Of a DNA stretch of 27,982 nucleotides, positions 1-16,289 are shown one piece after another (within the stretch, counting starts at the first letter, position 1; the number at the start of each line of letters is the position of its first letter). The stretch spans positions 1-27,982 of the forward strand of contig NW_005434381.1 in assembly GCF_000315625.1 (NCBI RefSeq), given 5' to 3'. The position numbers and the translations under genes are program-made. This stretch comes from Guillardia theta CCMP2712. Its lineage: Eukaryota; Cryptophyceae; Pyrenomonadales; Geminigeraceae. The notes beneath the pieces are model-generated. The model was not told the origin of the DNA and ran no database searches. It saw only the letters and a list, made by a program, of their open reading frames with translations.

Positions 1-180
1 AGGGAGGATGGGGATCAGGTCTTGGGAGGGAGCGGAGGAGGAGGCAAGGAGGAAGAGGATCATGGTTCAGGGTCATCGGAACGGGTGGTGATCAAGTGAT
101 TTGATTGGAGGGGGTGGGGGTAGTGAATCCCTTCCCTCGTCATGTCGCTCACTTTCATGCTGTCTGCGGAGCGCAGGGGC

Positions 181-300
181 GAGACAGGGAGAGGAGGGGA
201 GGGGAGGGGAGAGCAGAGGAGGGGAGAGCAGAGGAGAGGAGAGCAGAGGAGGGGAGAGGAGATGGCAGGACAGGACAGGACAGGGGAGACAAGATTAGAT
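181..300. repeat. purine-rich (GGGGA/GAGCAGAGG) minisatellite
   Basis: An A/G-only tract built of imperfect repeats about 15 bp long with a GGGGAGAGCAGAGG core, followed by a few CAGGA pentamers. All six frames give low-complexity peptides, so I treat the reading frames across it as non-coding. Confidence 0.6.
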
Positions 301-768
301 GAGACAAGGGCAAGTGTGCAAAGGATAGGAGAGGAGTATTGCAGTACAGCAGGAACTGAAACGACTTCGAGCAATCTTATTCATCTCCTCGAAGACGAAG
401 CTTCCCCTGGTGCAGCCCGAGTCTCTGACTTCTTTCACTTCCCCGCACACTGCGAGGAGGAGGAGGCTCCACACAGACACGAAAATTCCAACCAGGAGGA
501 AGGCAGCGGGAACCGTCCTGTCGTCTCTCCTCACCATCGGTGGTTTCAAACAGTTCTGATCGGCCGAGGCAACGGTGAGCATGCGGAGCATGTCGAAGAA
601 GCTCCCGACCGCCTCCCAGGGAGCGAGCAAGAGACTGTACAAGTCGGCGTGTGGATACCAGAGATGAAGTGAGTCAGGCAGGTAGCTTAAGGAGCTGACG
701 TCATGGCAGCAGGTTGAAGGAGCTGTGCGACGATCGATCGTTCCTCCCGTCATGGAGGATCTCAGCAA
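295..768 (-). CDS. possible exon(s) of a hydrophobic protein, unrecognised
   Basis: This open minus-strand frame carries two hydrophobic stretches, one around LYSLLLAPWEAV and one around AAFLLVGIFVSVWSLLLLAV. The frame has no good upstream ATG at its left limit. An internal ATG (near 753) or a CAG acceptor near 778 could start it. The second hydrophobic stretch is itself flanked by a plausible GTGAG donor and a pyrimidine-rich CAG acceptor, so it might be an intron. It lies downstream of the big receptor gene on the same strand, and could be a further exon of it or a separate small gene. No family is recognised. Confidence 0.25.
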   Translation of the reverse strand: MLRSSMTGGTIDRRTAPSTCCHDVSSLSYLPDSLHLWYPHADLYSLLLAPWEAVGSFFDMLRMLTVASADQNCLKPPMVRRDDRTVPAAFLLVGIFVSVWSLLLLAVCGEVKEVRDSGCTRGSFVFEEMNKIARSRFSSCCTAILLSYPLHTCPCLI

Positions 769-969
769 GAGTGCGAGAGGCTGCGGAGGAAGCGATGAAG
801 CTGAGGATGAGAGGATCGCAAGTTTGACCAGCCATTGCGTAAGGGGAACATGAAATTTACTAGATGCGCAGACAGGCGTCTGTGCTAGTGTACATATGCA
901 TCATGTGAGGAAGGGGAGTGAAGGAGGAACTCGACCTGCTCCCTCCTCTCCTGCCATCTCAAGAACCCA

Positions 970-8030
<7,061 letters not shown>

Positions 8031-9178
8031 CTCTCTCTCACTGTTGCGATTGAAAGCCGCTGATCAAGACATGTTCCCAGTAGAAGAAGCAAACCCACTT
8101 TCATCGTAACGACAATGCATGGGAATCGAAAATCCTATAAGAGAAGATTGTTAGGTGGAGGTAAAACCTGCCATGTGCAGCATAATAAACACAAACACGA
8201 ACGCATGTGCAAAGAATTGCTGCAAAGAAACTGAAAGACACTGACAGCTGGCCTGAGCACGACCAGAAGTCGAGGAGACTACCATGATGAAAGAAACAAG
8301 AACAAGAAGCAAGACTCCTCTCGAACGAGCGGGAGGAGAGGAGCGTGCATGGTACCAGATATTCTGCTGGCGTAAACCCATATCCATATCAGACCTGCTT
8401 TTTTAAAAGATAACTGACTTGACCTGCTTTTTTAAGATGAGTGGGTGGGGTGGTAAAGCTGTGTACCCTACCTCCCAAATGGATAAATTTTAGGGTAATA
8501 TAGCCGGTATATTGGCTTCCCCGACCTCCGAAGGTACCCACCCCTCTCCTTACCACACAAAGTACACAAAATTCCGGAGATCACTTCACCGTCCGATCAG
8601 TTCCGACGCCGACTGGGCCCCCCTCAGTAGTTTGTAATTACAGGCAACACCGTGACATCGTGCTAGTGAGCGCAAAACCATGCTGGGTTTTGGGCGCATG
8701 GGTTGCAGCGCAATGCGCATGAAGGTGAGAAGATGACGAGAGGAGGGAGGGAAGAAGAAGAAATAAAAGTGACAGGGGGAGGAGGAAGAGGAGGATACGT
8801 TATAAGAGGAAGAGGAACAGGAAGAGAAAGTAGAAGAGGAAGAGGTGGATGGAACGGAAATCAGGATTAAGGGTAGGAAAACAAGAGCCGTACGAGGATA
8901 CGACGATGTTAGCGGGAAAAGTGGAGGGAACAAAACTTACAAGGAACACAACTGGGGGACCCTCCCAAGGAACGCCGTTCTTCCAGTAGTCGTAGATGGA
9001 GTGATAATTGATGGCGAAGCATGTAGAAGTAGAAAAGTCTGGTCGAATCAACCAAGTGTGTCAGGGGAGTCAGCGTGGAGAAGATGCTAGACAGTGGAAC
9101 CAGGTACACGTATGAATGCAGTTTGAAGGAGTTGTTGAATCATTGTCCTGAGAACGCATTGATGAATCGATGTAGAGC
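8031..9178. other. intergenic region, no gene recognised
   Basis: The region lies between the divergent receptor gene (minus) and the SAP-SnoaL gene (plus), so both promoters should lie here. It contains a GTACCC-rich patch (about 8435-8570) resembling 20590-20960, and a purine-rich stretch (8720-8850). Short open frames on both strands look like composition effects. An upstream exon of the SAP-SnoaL gene starting near 9010 is possible but unproven. Confidence 0.5.
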
Positions 9179-10251
9179 ATGCACTTGCATTGCAATAATC
9201 CTGATGACCAGACCCGGCTATTTGGACACCGTTCCTTCTCAGAAGCGAACCGAGCCCTGAGGGATAGACGATCTTTGATCCTCGCCTCCAAACTTCCGAG
9301 GTAGGACAAAGAATGAGAGCGTCCTTGTCTCTCACAGGCTGATGCAGTGCTGAACAACGTGTGAGCAAGGACGAACTGAGGAAAATGTGTCAGACGCTGA
9401 GCCTCCCGGTCACGGGTGATATATATGCTCTTGGTGACGTAGGTTTGATAGGAGTGCAGGGAACAAACAGGAGCTGGTGGACAGAATCAGGAACAAGGAC
9501 GTGGAGCTTGCTGCGGCGATCGATGCCTTGGAAAAGATGCCGAAGCAAGCGAGAAAGCGCCCGGCGAGGGAGGAGCGGGCTCTGAATGAGAGCGTACAAG
9601 GAGCGGAGCTTTCAGACTCGAAGCGAGCGATCGGGCGGGTAGTGAACCAATTCTACGATGCGCTTGAGGCTGGGGACATCAAGGCCATGATGAGATTATG
9701 GCGCAATGCAGACTACGTGAAGTACAGCCACGAGTCCAATAGGCTCGTGATGGGATACGATAAACTGCATGAGTTCTGGTTGACGGTGTTCGCTCACGTG
9801 GGCTGACTTGGTGGGCCGTGCATGCCTAACTGATGCTTGCAGAAACCTGACTGGCTCGACAAGTTTTCAGTGCAGGACATTCGGATAGGTGAGAAGAGGA
9901 GGAGATGACGAGTTTTAATTCATGATTGGCAGTGAGCAGCCAAGACTTTGGTTGGGTGACCTGTCTTGTGCGGTATGACAACGGATCAGGCAATGCATTC
10001 CTCTTTGCCATCATCCCCTCCCTCTTCATTCGTTTCATCCTTTTTGATTCCTTTGCGTTGCCTCCTCCAGTCAGCTGACTCGATCGCTACAGAGCTGGTT
10101 GACCTGCAAGCTCTGCATGTGGTGCGCAAGTACATGGTCGGTTATGTTTGAATGTGAGGGCTGTCACTGACGCTCTTCACCGAAGGATTCCCAGGAATGG
10201 CTGATAGAGAGCAGCGTCAACTACCGGCTAGCGATAGACAGAGTTAGGTGA
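9179..10251 (+). CDS. SAP-domain + SnoaL-like (NTF2-fold) protein, seven exons
   Basis: Exons are 9179-9300, 9348-9415, 9460-9797, 9843-9888, 9933-9989, 10093-10136 and 10195-10251. All phases agree and give 243 residues. Residues near 45-75 match the SAP DNA/RNA-binding motif: SKDELRKMCQTLSL, then VTGNKQELVDRIR across a splice. The later part reads as a SnoaL-like fold, with VVNQFYDALEAGDI, WRNADYVKYSH, DFGWVTCLVRYD and a final EWLIESSVNYR. In that superfamily this fold binds small ligands or mediates dimers; no catalytic role can be assigned here. The ATG at 9179 follows an in-frame TAG but lies close to possible acceptors, so the start is provisional. Introns are 47, 44, 45, 44, 103 and 58 bp; the fifth starts with GC. 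Confidence 0.7.
9990..10092 (+). other. probable GC-AG intron in the SAP-SnoaL gene
   Basis: The donor GGATCAG|GCAATG and acceptor GCTACAG keep the phase and join RYDNGS to ELVDLQALHVV, as expected for the antiparallel sheet of a SnoaL-like fold. The tract before the acceptor is pyrimidine-rich and has a CTGAC branch-like site. The nearby GT donor (GCG|GTATGA) gives the wrong phase. Confidence 0.5.
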
Positions 10252-10299
10252 ACTCGGATGACGCAGTGAGACAGAGCGTTACAGCGGCGTGCTCCTACC

Positions 10300-10850
10300 C
10301 AGTAGCCTAAGCTGCCAGTGTAGTAATTCGACCGGTCACTGGGAAAAGCGATCGATGATCACCGCATTCAACACCGCCGATCCTCCGGCAGGCCCGGCAG
10401 TAGGGCCTCGCCGCTCTTAGTGAGCCTCCACTGATCATCAGATCCGAGCCTCGGACTCGGAGGCGGCCCGAGCGGACTCGTACTCCGCCGGAGAGGCTAC
10501 CCGGTAGTAGGCTGAGGCCCCGGCGGCCCGGATCATCCCGAGTCCCGCCGCCGCCGACTCGGACTCCCGGGGGAGCCTCAGGCCTCCGAGGAGTCCGAGC
10601 CTGAGGGCACACGGCGCGTCCGGCCGCTGTGCGGGCCGGCCTGGGGCCCAGGTCCGAGGCAGAGGCAAGTTGTCGTCACACGCCGGGCCCAGGTCAGACT
10701 CAGTCACGGTAACACGCCGGGCCCGCCCCATGACTCCGAGGCTGGCTCGGATCCGGGCCGGCGTGATTCGAGGGCCCGGCAGCACTGATCGGATCGGACT
10801 CAGTGACTGTTGCCATGGGTTATACCAGGGGGTCATATTCCTGGTTACAG
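10300..10850. other. GC-rich island A, non-coding
   Basis: The base composition jumps to a very GC- and CpG-rich stretch with recurring CTCGGA, CCCGGC and CACTGATC/CAGTGA words. No open frame on either strand has a recognisable domain. Islands near 21150-21620 and 24465-24800 share the words and texture. Confidence 0.5.
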
Positions 10851-10969
10851 CAGGGGTAGGTGGGGTTTGCTGTGTTTCACTAGAGATGGAGAATAGGACT
10901 TGAGGGCTTAGCAGAGGCCCTAGCGAAGGCTGACAAAGGAAAGGAGCCTGTGCAAGAGAGGAAGAGGAC

Positions 10970-11000
10970 GGGGGGGGGGGGGGGGGGGGGTGGGGGGGGG
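10970..11000. repeat. poly-G run beside the assembly gap
   Basis: About 30 bases of G with a single interrupting T lie a few bases before the N block. Such runs commonly stop sequencing, and the run probably explains the gap. Confidence 0.9.
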
Positions 11001-11007
11001 CCGGGTC

Positions 11008-11107
11008 NNNNNNNNNNNNNNNNNNNNNNNNNNNNNNNNNNNNNNNNNNNNNNNNNNNNNNNNNNNNNNNNNNNNNNNNNNNNNNNNNNNNNNNNNNNNN
11101 NNNNNNN
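11008..11107. other. assembly gap (100 N)
   Basis: Exactly 100 N characters, the usual placeholder for a gap of unknown size. The 5' end of the gene that follows is missing because of it. Confidence 0.99.
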
Positions 11108-11168
11108 TCGACTGATCGTTTTCTCCTCATGGTTCAGTTACTATTACGTAATCAACCAACTCAAATAG

Positions 11169-11802
11169 TTTCATGGCGTGACACGAGTCTGCAGGTTCTC
11201 ATGATATGTATAAATGTATTTGCTATTGTATACAGCTTCTACAAGTACGACGAGGCTCCACACATCGTGTGGTTTCTGGTTGGGGACGTTGCAACCTGAC
11301 ATCTTGTGACGTCATGTGTTGCAGTTGTTGGAGGTTTTCATAACAGTTGCGCTATTGGTGGAGGTCATGATTCGGGTGAGCAAGTGATGCAAATAGGAGG
11401 ATGGTGTTGATGCCTTCCTTTTCTTTTTCAGGCCTTCGCTGAAGGATTTTGGAATTTCTGCTCAAATCGTTCCAACGTATTCGATGCGGTATTCGGAACG
11501 TCTTTGCCCCAGGAATTTAAATTGGCGTGTACAGGTTCTTGCTGTGATGTGTGTCGGAGCGCTCTTTGCGTTTGTTTATAGGCCGGTATGGAATTTTCAC
11601 AAGTGCGATGTTTTGAAACAGTTAGCCAGGCAATCTCAGAGACCTTGGAAGAAGATTTGGCCCTTCTCATGTATCCGTGTGTTTCCATTGCTCTTGTGCT
11701 GACTCTCTGCCGCCCAGCCGTGTGATAAGGGACATTGTAATTTTGGGGGGGGGGGGGAGGAGGAGGAGGACGAGGAGGAGGAGGAGGAGGAGGAGAGAAT
11801 GA
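11169..11802 (+). CDS. voltage-sensor-like four-helix membrane protein, 5' end lost in gap
   Basis: In-phase exons are 11169-11194, 11236-11278, 11325-11375, 11432-11488, 11535-11585, 11630-11676 and 11718-11802. The joined product reads like the second to fourth helices of a voltage-sensor domain. An S2-like helix is WFLLLEVFITVALLVEVMIR. An S3-like helix with the N-(I/V)-FD signature is NVFDAVLAVMCVGALFAFVY. An S4-like segment is YPRVIRDIVIL. The first helix should lie in or before the gap. This helix pattern occurs in ion channels and in stand-alone voltage-sensor proteins, and I cannot say which this is. The tail reads Gly4 followed by an Arg-rich run encoded by a GGA-type repeat, and may be wrong if a further intron exists (a GTAATT donor sits at 11738). 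Introns are 41, 46, 56, 46, 44 and 41 bp. Confidence 0.55.
11744..11796. repeat. poly-G plus (AGG)n tract
   Basis: Thirteen Gs are followed by AGG repeats with one ACG. It overlaps the predicted Arg-rich C-terminus of the voltage-sensor-like protein. It may instead be intron or 3' UTR. Confidence 0.8.
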
Positions 11803-12022
11803 AGGGAGCAAAGAAAGGTAGACAGTGAACAGTGGATGAGATGCTAGCGCCACAATGACGCGATCCTCCCTCATTCCTACTCACAACTCTGATCTGTTCT
11901 CGAGTTTTCTGAGTCAGGAAATGTTCGAATGGTTTTCAAGGATGAGAGGATAAAACGCCCACTATGACCTGAACGTTCATCGCAGTGTATGAATTAACTA
12001 CCCGAGGAGAGATTCATCGATC

Positions 12023-12845
12023 ATGTCGGTTGCTGAGGCTGCATCACTTCAAGTGCAAGGCGCGTCGTCTGGAGCGGATGCCTCGTCTTCCAAGGAGGAC
12101 GTTGTTGTCAAGGTAGATAATCTCAGACATCAACTCCTCCTGATGCTGATGTGGAGGTTGGAATGGTTGGAGATGCCCAAATCGGCAAGACGAGTTTGAT
12201 GGTGAAATATGTAGAGGGTTCGTTTGATGAAGATTATATTCAAACATTAGGTCAGTTGTTATAAATCGACCATTGCTTGTGATGTCTGTGCAGGTGTAAA
12301 TTTCATGGAGAAGACAGTGAGCATTCGGAACGCGAACATAACATTCTCTATCTGGGATCTGGGAGGGCAGAAAGAGTTCATCAACATGCTGCCATTGGTG
12401 TGTAATGACGCTGCTGCCATCCTCTTCATGTTCGATCTATCGCGCGTTGGAACACTCAAGTCAGTCAAGGAATGGTACAGACAGGCGAGAGGATTCAACA
12501 AGACAGCTGTCGCTATCCTCGTCGGAACCAAGTATGACATCTTCGCCTCCTACACCCCCGAAGAGCAAGCAGGTGCATGGATGTAGATTCACTCGAGTCT
12601 CCCTCACATGCGCATACAAGACATCACGAAGCAGGCGAGACGCTACGCCAAGGCCATGAAGGCTCCTCTCATTTTCTCGTCGGCATCGCACTCCATCAAC
12701 GTGCAGAAGCTGTTCAAGATTCTTCTCTCGCGAGTGTTCGACCTCAAGGTCAGCGTCGTCTGCTCTTGTTCTTGCTCTCCTGAATTGCTTTCAGTGTAAC
12801 ATCCCTAAGATCGTCAACGATGGAGAGCCCATTCTCGAGTACTGA
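12023..12845 (+). CDS. spg1: Spg1/Tem1-type small GTPase, complete, five exons
   Basis: Exons are 12023-12112, 12157-12250, 12294-12572, 12621-12748 and 12795-12845, giving 213 residues with every phase in agreement. Motifs: P-loop GDAQIGKTS; switch-I region [23 protein letters not shown] in place of the usual DTAGQ; GTKYD as G4; the family-typical [13 protein letters not shown]; and the terminal GEPILEY, with no prenylation cysteine. These are the hallmarks of the fission-yeast Spg1 / budding-yeast Tem1 group, spindle-pole GTPases that start the septation or mitotic-exit cascade. Alga, plant and slime-mould members are known, with less clear roles. The N-terminal 30 residues are a Ser/Ala-rich extension. 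Introns are 44, 43, 48 and 46 bp. It converges with the SHIPPO gene about 190 bp downstream. Confidence 0.92.
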
Positions 12846-13038
12846 GGGAGCTGAGAGCTGGTTGTTTGCGAGGAGACGCCTCTCCTGTGCGGGTGAATGT
12901 AGAAATAGTGAAAGTGTGCAGCAGTGATACAGATTAAACTCGAAATCTTTGATAGGGGTAATGTGCGAGCATGGACTTCCATTGCTTGCCGTGCCGAGGG
13001 AGCGAGTACGGATCAGGTCTGCACAGCGTCAACGAACA

Positions 13039-14700
13039 TCAGGAAGCGAGAGGAACGTACAGATCAGCTGGGTTGTACTGCCCTGGCCCGGGTATCGAAG
13101 GATCAATTGCGAGGTAAGAATCTCGCTTCAATTTGCCTGCCGGCCTGTCACAAAGGCACTCGAGCATGCGACTGAGGTACCAGGCATGTAGCGCCACCCT
13201 CCCGAGCTCGCGAACGTCTTCACGTTGTACTCTCCTGACGCTCAAGGTGAGGGACGGCCGAGGGTCTCGCAACTTGCCTGGCCCTGGCAACTGGTCGGCC
13301 TCGTGGAGGGGGACGTGACCCACGCCCGACGACAAGTTGACGCCCGTTGCGCGAGTTGGGGAGAAGATTCCGTAGGAGCCTGCGGAGGAGGATGACTCGG
13401 GCAGCACGGGAAGCACGCAGAGCACCAGGGCCAGGAGATCGACTGCTCTTCTTCGATCGGCTGTCGGCGCGCGGGAACGAAAAGAAACGTCGTGCATGCC
13501 CAGCTCGAGTCCTGTAGGATCCTGGGCCTGGAGTGGCGCCAGAACGCGCTTGGTTGGCATGCATCGACGCTCGTCCGATGCTGCGACCTGTCACGAGCAG
13601 CCGGGGGGGGGGGAGGAGGAGAGGCTTCACCTGACTCCCGCCTGCGTCCTCGACCAGGAGGGCTGGTGGGTGGTGCAGTAGTCGAGAGGCCCAGGCATGG
13701 AAGAGGAGCGTCGCAGCTCAGCGTCAAGGTAGAACGAGCGAGGAAGGAGAGGCCTTTGCTGCGCCTTCTTCTTTTCCTCCTCCTCCTCCTCCTCCTCCTC
13801 TTCCTCGTCTTGCCCGTACGCCCCCGGACCAGGCACGTTCGGCTCCACGTTGCTGAGCCGTCCCCGTCTAGCTTTGCCGAACTTGCTTCCCACCGAGCGA
13901 GAGAGATTGACGGTCTCGGGCTGATACTCGCCGGGCCCCGGCATCTCCTCCTGCCTCGTCCTTCACGTCTTCCCTCCACAACAAGGCAGCACCTGCTGCG
14001 ATGCTCCAGCGAACCTCTTGGATCCTCCGAACGACCACAGACCCTGCTCCAGGATGAGGAAGGAGCAGCTGAGGAGGAGGCAGGGGGAGGAAGAGAAGAC
14101 AGGGTGAGGAGGAGGGGGCAGTGGAAGGAGGAGCTGAGGAGGAGGAGGAGGAGGAGGAGGAGGAAGCTAGCAGCACTGACCTTGCTAGATGACTGAAGTC
14201 TCGTCACGTCGTACTGGCCGACTCCAGGCGTGTCCTGTCAGGCGATGAGAGCACGCGGGGGCTGATGCTTCACTCGCTCACCGAGGAGGAGACGCCAAAC
14301 GTCCGCCGCTCAGATCCGAACTTGAACCCCCCGGTCAAGCGAAGGAGAGGAGGGGGAGAGTATCTCCCGACTCCTGGCACCTGCAGGGACGTCAGGGCAG
14401 GACTGGGGTAGAGCTCGACTGACGTCCTTGGATAGAGCGAGAATCTCTTCTATGTGCCCTCCCCTCTTTACTCCCTTCCTTCTCCTTCCCGTCTGTCTCG
14501 GCAGGGAGTCTGTAAACCCGTCACAAGCTGTCAACTCGCCTGCAGCCGCTTGCCTGACGTCCCCTCCTCTGCCTGTCGCTGCTCTGCCTGGCACTGCCGT
14601 GAGCTTGACTCTCCCCCTCCCCCCTCACCTCCTTGAGCTTCATCTCAGGGACTCGCGACGCCTTCGGCCTGCTTGCCTGCTCGGCTGCATCCTGTATCAT
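13039..14700 (-). CDS. SHIPPO/STPGR-repeat protein (axoneme type), eleven exons
   Basis: Exons are 14700-14629, 14583-14559, 14509-14424, 14380-14282, 14234-14181, 14043-13993, 13950-13631, 13580-13426, 13379-13278, 13234-13181 and 13136-13039, giving about 371 residues in continuous phase. The repeat core P-G-(P/V)-G-x-Y recurs: VPGVGRY, TPGVGQY, MPGPGEY, VPGPGAY, TPGPGSY, SPGPGSY, LPGPGEY and IPGPGQY, plus a degenerate MPGPLDY. Several cores are preceded by typical F-x-(R/K) segments such as SKFGKARR. This is the SHIPPO/ODF3 family, whose members sit on or inside flagellar microtubules. An acidic/Lys run (Glu about 12, then KKK) is coded by a GAG repeat. One intron starts with GC. Several introns are 42-50 bp and one is 137 bp. 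The first two exons are the least certain. Confidence 0.82.
13235..13277 (-). other. GC-AG intron in the SHIPPO gene, 43 bp
   Basis: The donor CCAG|GCAAGT is the textbook GC-donor form, and the acceptor is GCGTCAG. Splicing restores LPGPGEYNVKTF, one exact SHIPPO core. Reading through gives PGPGKL and loses the Tyr. Confidence 0.75.
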
Positions 14701-15240
14701 GCGTCAAGCCTGCGCCTTCATGCTGGCACCTCACCTGCAGTGACAACCCAAGCTCATGGGCGTCAATCCCCTGCCAGCACATCATGAGCCTCCTCCTCCT
14801 CCTCCTCCTCCTCCTCCTTCAAGCCCTTGCCTGCTGCACTGTGATGATGGAGAACCCCACGGCAGTGCTACGCGATGAAGTCGTAGGTCTGAGTCGAGGG
14901 GGTGTGAGCGACTCCAGGAGGAGAGGACAGTGAGACTACCTGGACATGCTGGTGCGAGGACGAGTCGAGATTGTTCGCTCCTCTGCCGACCCTCAGCCTC
15001 CTGCACTCACTTCGCACACGCGCGAACCTGGACTGGGAGCAGCTTGACTGCTGCAGAAGGCGATCAGAAAGTCTCTTATCCTCGAGTGAACATCCCACCT
15101 GCCCTGCTCCGACGTGGGCGAAGAGTTCGCCTCCTGCTCGCTGAGTGAGCAAGACAAGCAGCTCAGGTGCCCTCACCTCGTCGATGTCAAAGAGATGGAC
15201 CAGGATGTCGTTGGGTAAGGACAAGGAGGAAGCAGCCCTG
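14701..15240 (-). CDS. doubtful minus-strand exons, F-box-like start
   Basis: After a pyrimidine-rich acceptor (TTCTTCTTCACAG) near 15241, the minus strand reads SLSLPNDILVHLFDIDE, which resembles the first helix of an F-box. The frame stays open for about 118 residues, but candidate introns of 36-48 bp inside it make the continuation ambiguous. No Met precedes it back to the PDZ gene stop. It may be a fragment of a short gene squeezed between the PDZ and SHIPPO genes, or a chance frame. Confidence 0.2.
14789..14819. repeat. (CCT)n trinucleotide run
   Basis: About ten CCT units, one of many pyrimidine/purine trinucleotide runs in the window. It lies between minus-strand genes and appears non-coding. 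Confidence 0.8.
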
Positions 15241-15259
15241 TGAAGAAGAAGTCACAGTA

Positions 15260-15262
<3 letters not shown>

Positions 15263-15293
<31 letters not shown>
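15263..15293. repeat. short (GAGGAC)n hexamer array with GAT tail
   Basis: The same hexamer as the 19-unit array at 1207-1320, here about five units followed by GAT triplets. It lies between the PDZ gene stop and the F-box-like exon. Confidence 0.8.
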
Positions 15294-15295
<2 letters not shown>

Positions 15296-15404
15296 TGATG
15301 ATGATGACGGTGACAATCGGATGGTGGTAGATACAGTGATGGGAGCAGGGAGGGGCTAGTCTTGGGTGATGGTACTGAAGGAGGAGAGTGACGAAAGGAA
15401 GGCG

Positions 15405-15856
15405 CTAAGATGGGGAGCAGAAGACGCAAATGAACCTTGGAGCTGCAAGCTCGTCCTCATCAGAAAACTGCGAGGGCGAGGAGAGGAAGGGTCTCTTCCC
15501 TCTCATCCCCCCTCGGATCAGCCTCACATATCTAACAGCATCCTGCCCTTGTCGTCGATACCCGATCTTCCCATGCTCGTCAGGGCAGCAGCAGCAGGTC
15601 GTCGACTGACCTCAATGGGCGTCCCTGCCAAACCGAGGACGAGGGGGGCGATGGAGAGGGAGGAGGAGGAGACGTCTCTCCCGTCGATGGAGCAGATCAC
15701 ATCGCCTATCCTCAGCGTTCCTGTCAGCTTGTCAGCGCGAGCCGCATGTTTCTTGCCCTTACCATCTCTGTGCGCTGGGCCCTTGACCTTTAGGTTGGTT
15801 ATCACGTACCCGCCCTTGCCGTACTCGACAGTCACTCCAACCCCGCATGCAGACAT
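15405..15856 (-). CDS. small single-PDZ-domain protein, three exons
   Basis: The ATG at 15856 has a good context (GTCACCATG). Exons are 15856-15763, 15720-15611 and 15566-15405, giving about 121 residues. The 42-bp first intron is a multiple of three and leaves an open frame if retained; removing it restores the PDZ core GPAHRDG-TLRIGDVICSIDG. The carboxylate-binding loop reads GVGVTVEY in the place of the usual GLGF. The end of the domain, across the second intron, reads TPIEIGYRRQG. PDZ domains bind C-terminal or internal peptides at membranes, and the ligand is unknown. An alternative in-frame 60-bp intron (GTGAGG to CTCGCAG) near the end would shorten the tail. It is transcribed away from the Sfi1-like gene. 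Confidence 0.75.
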
Positions 15857-16289
15857 GGTGACCTGCTCTCAACTTCTTCCTTGTGATTCACTCGATCCTC
15901 CTCCTCTCCTCCTCTCCTCCCCCTCCTCCTCCTCCACTGCCTCCGCCCCTCTCCCTCCCCCTGCCATGCCAAATCGACCGCCAACGGCCCGGCCCTCCTC
16001 AGAGCTATTGAGTCTGGGATCAAGCGCGGGAAATGCGTCCAGGCTGAGGCAGAGGAAGCGAACAAGAAGCAGAGAGGGAGAGGAGGAGCAAGAGAGAGAG
16101 GAGGAGCAGTAAGAGGAATAGCACCACCAGAGAGAGGAAGAGATGGGGAGGGAGAAAGAAGCAGAGAGGTTGACGGGAGAGGAGTAAGAGGAGGGATGGA
16201 GAGAGGGGTAGGCACACAGCAATCAAGGGCACAGTGTCTGTTGTAAGGAGCTTCTTGCTTACTCGAGGGGCTCGAGGATCGACCAGCGC
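15857..16289. other. divergent intergenic region, C/T- and GA-rich
   Basis: This region separates the minus-strand PDZ gene from the plus-strand Sfi1-like gene and should hold both promoters. It contains TCC runs and GAG/AGAGAG runs. Open frames here are low-complexity. No TATA box is evident. Confidence 0.5.

Noticed and set aside
142-672. Open plus-strand frame of 176 codons
   Set aside because: Starts inside the purine minisatellite and is Arg/Glu/Gly-biased; no domain.
9010-9112. Possible first exon (ATG near 9010, donor CCAG|GTACAC) for the SAP-SnoaL gene
   Set aside because: Phase fits one acceptor, but the peptide has no recognisable feature, so it was left out of the gene model.
13492-14196. 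Plus-strand frame of 234 codons
   Set aside because: Antisense of the SHIPPO exons; only the minus strand carries PGPGxY repeats.
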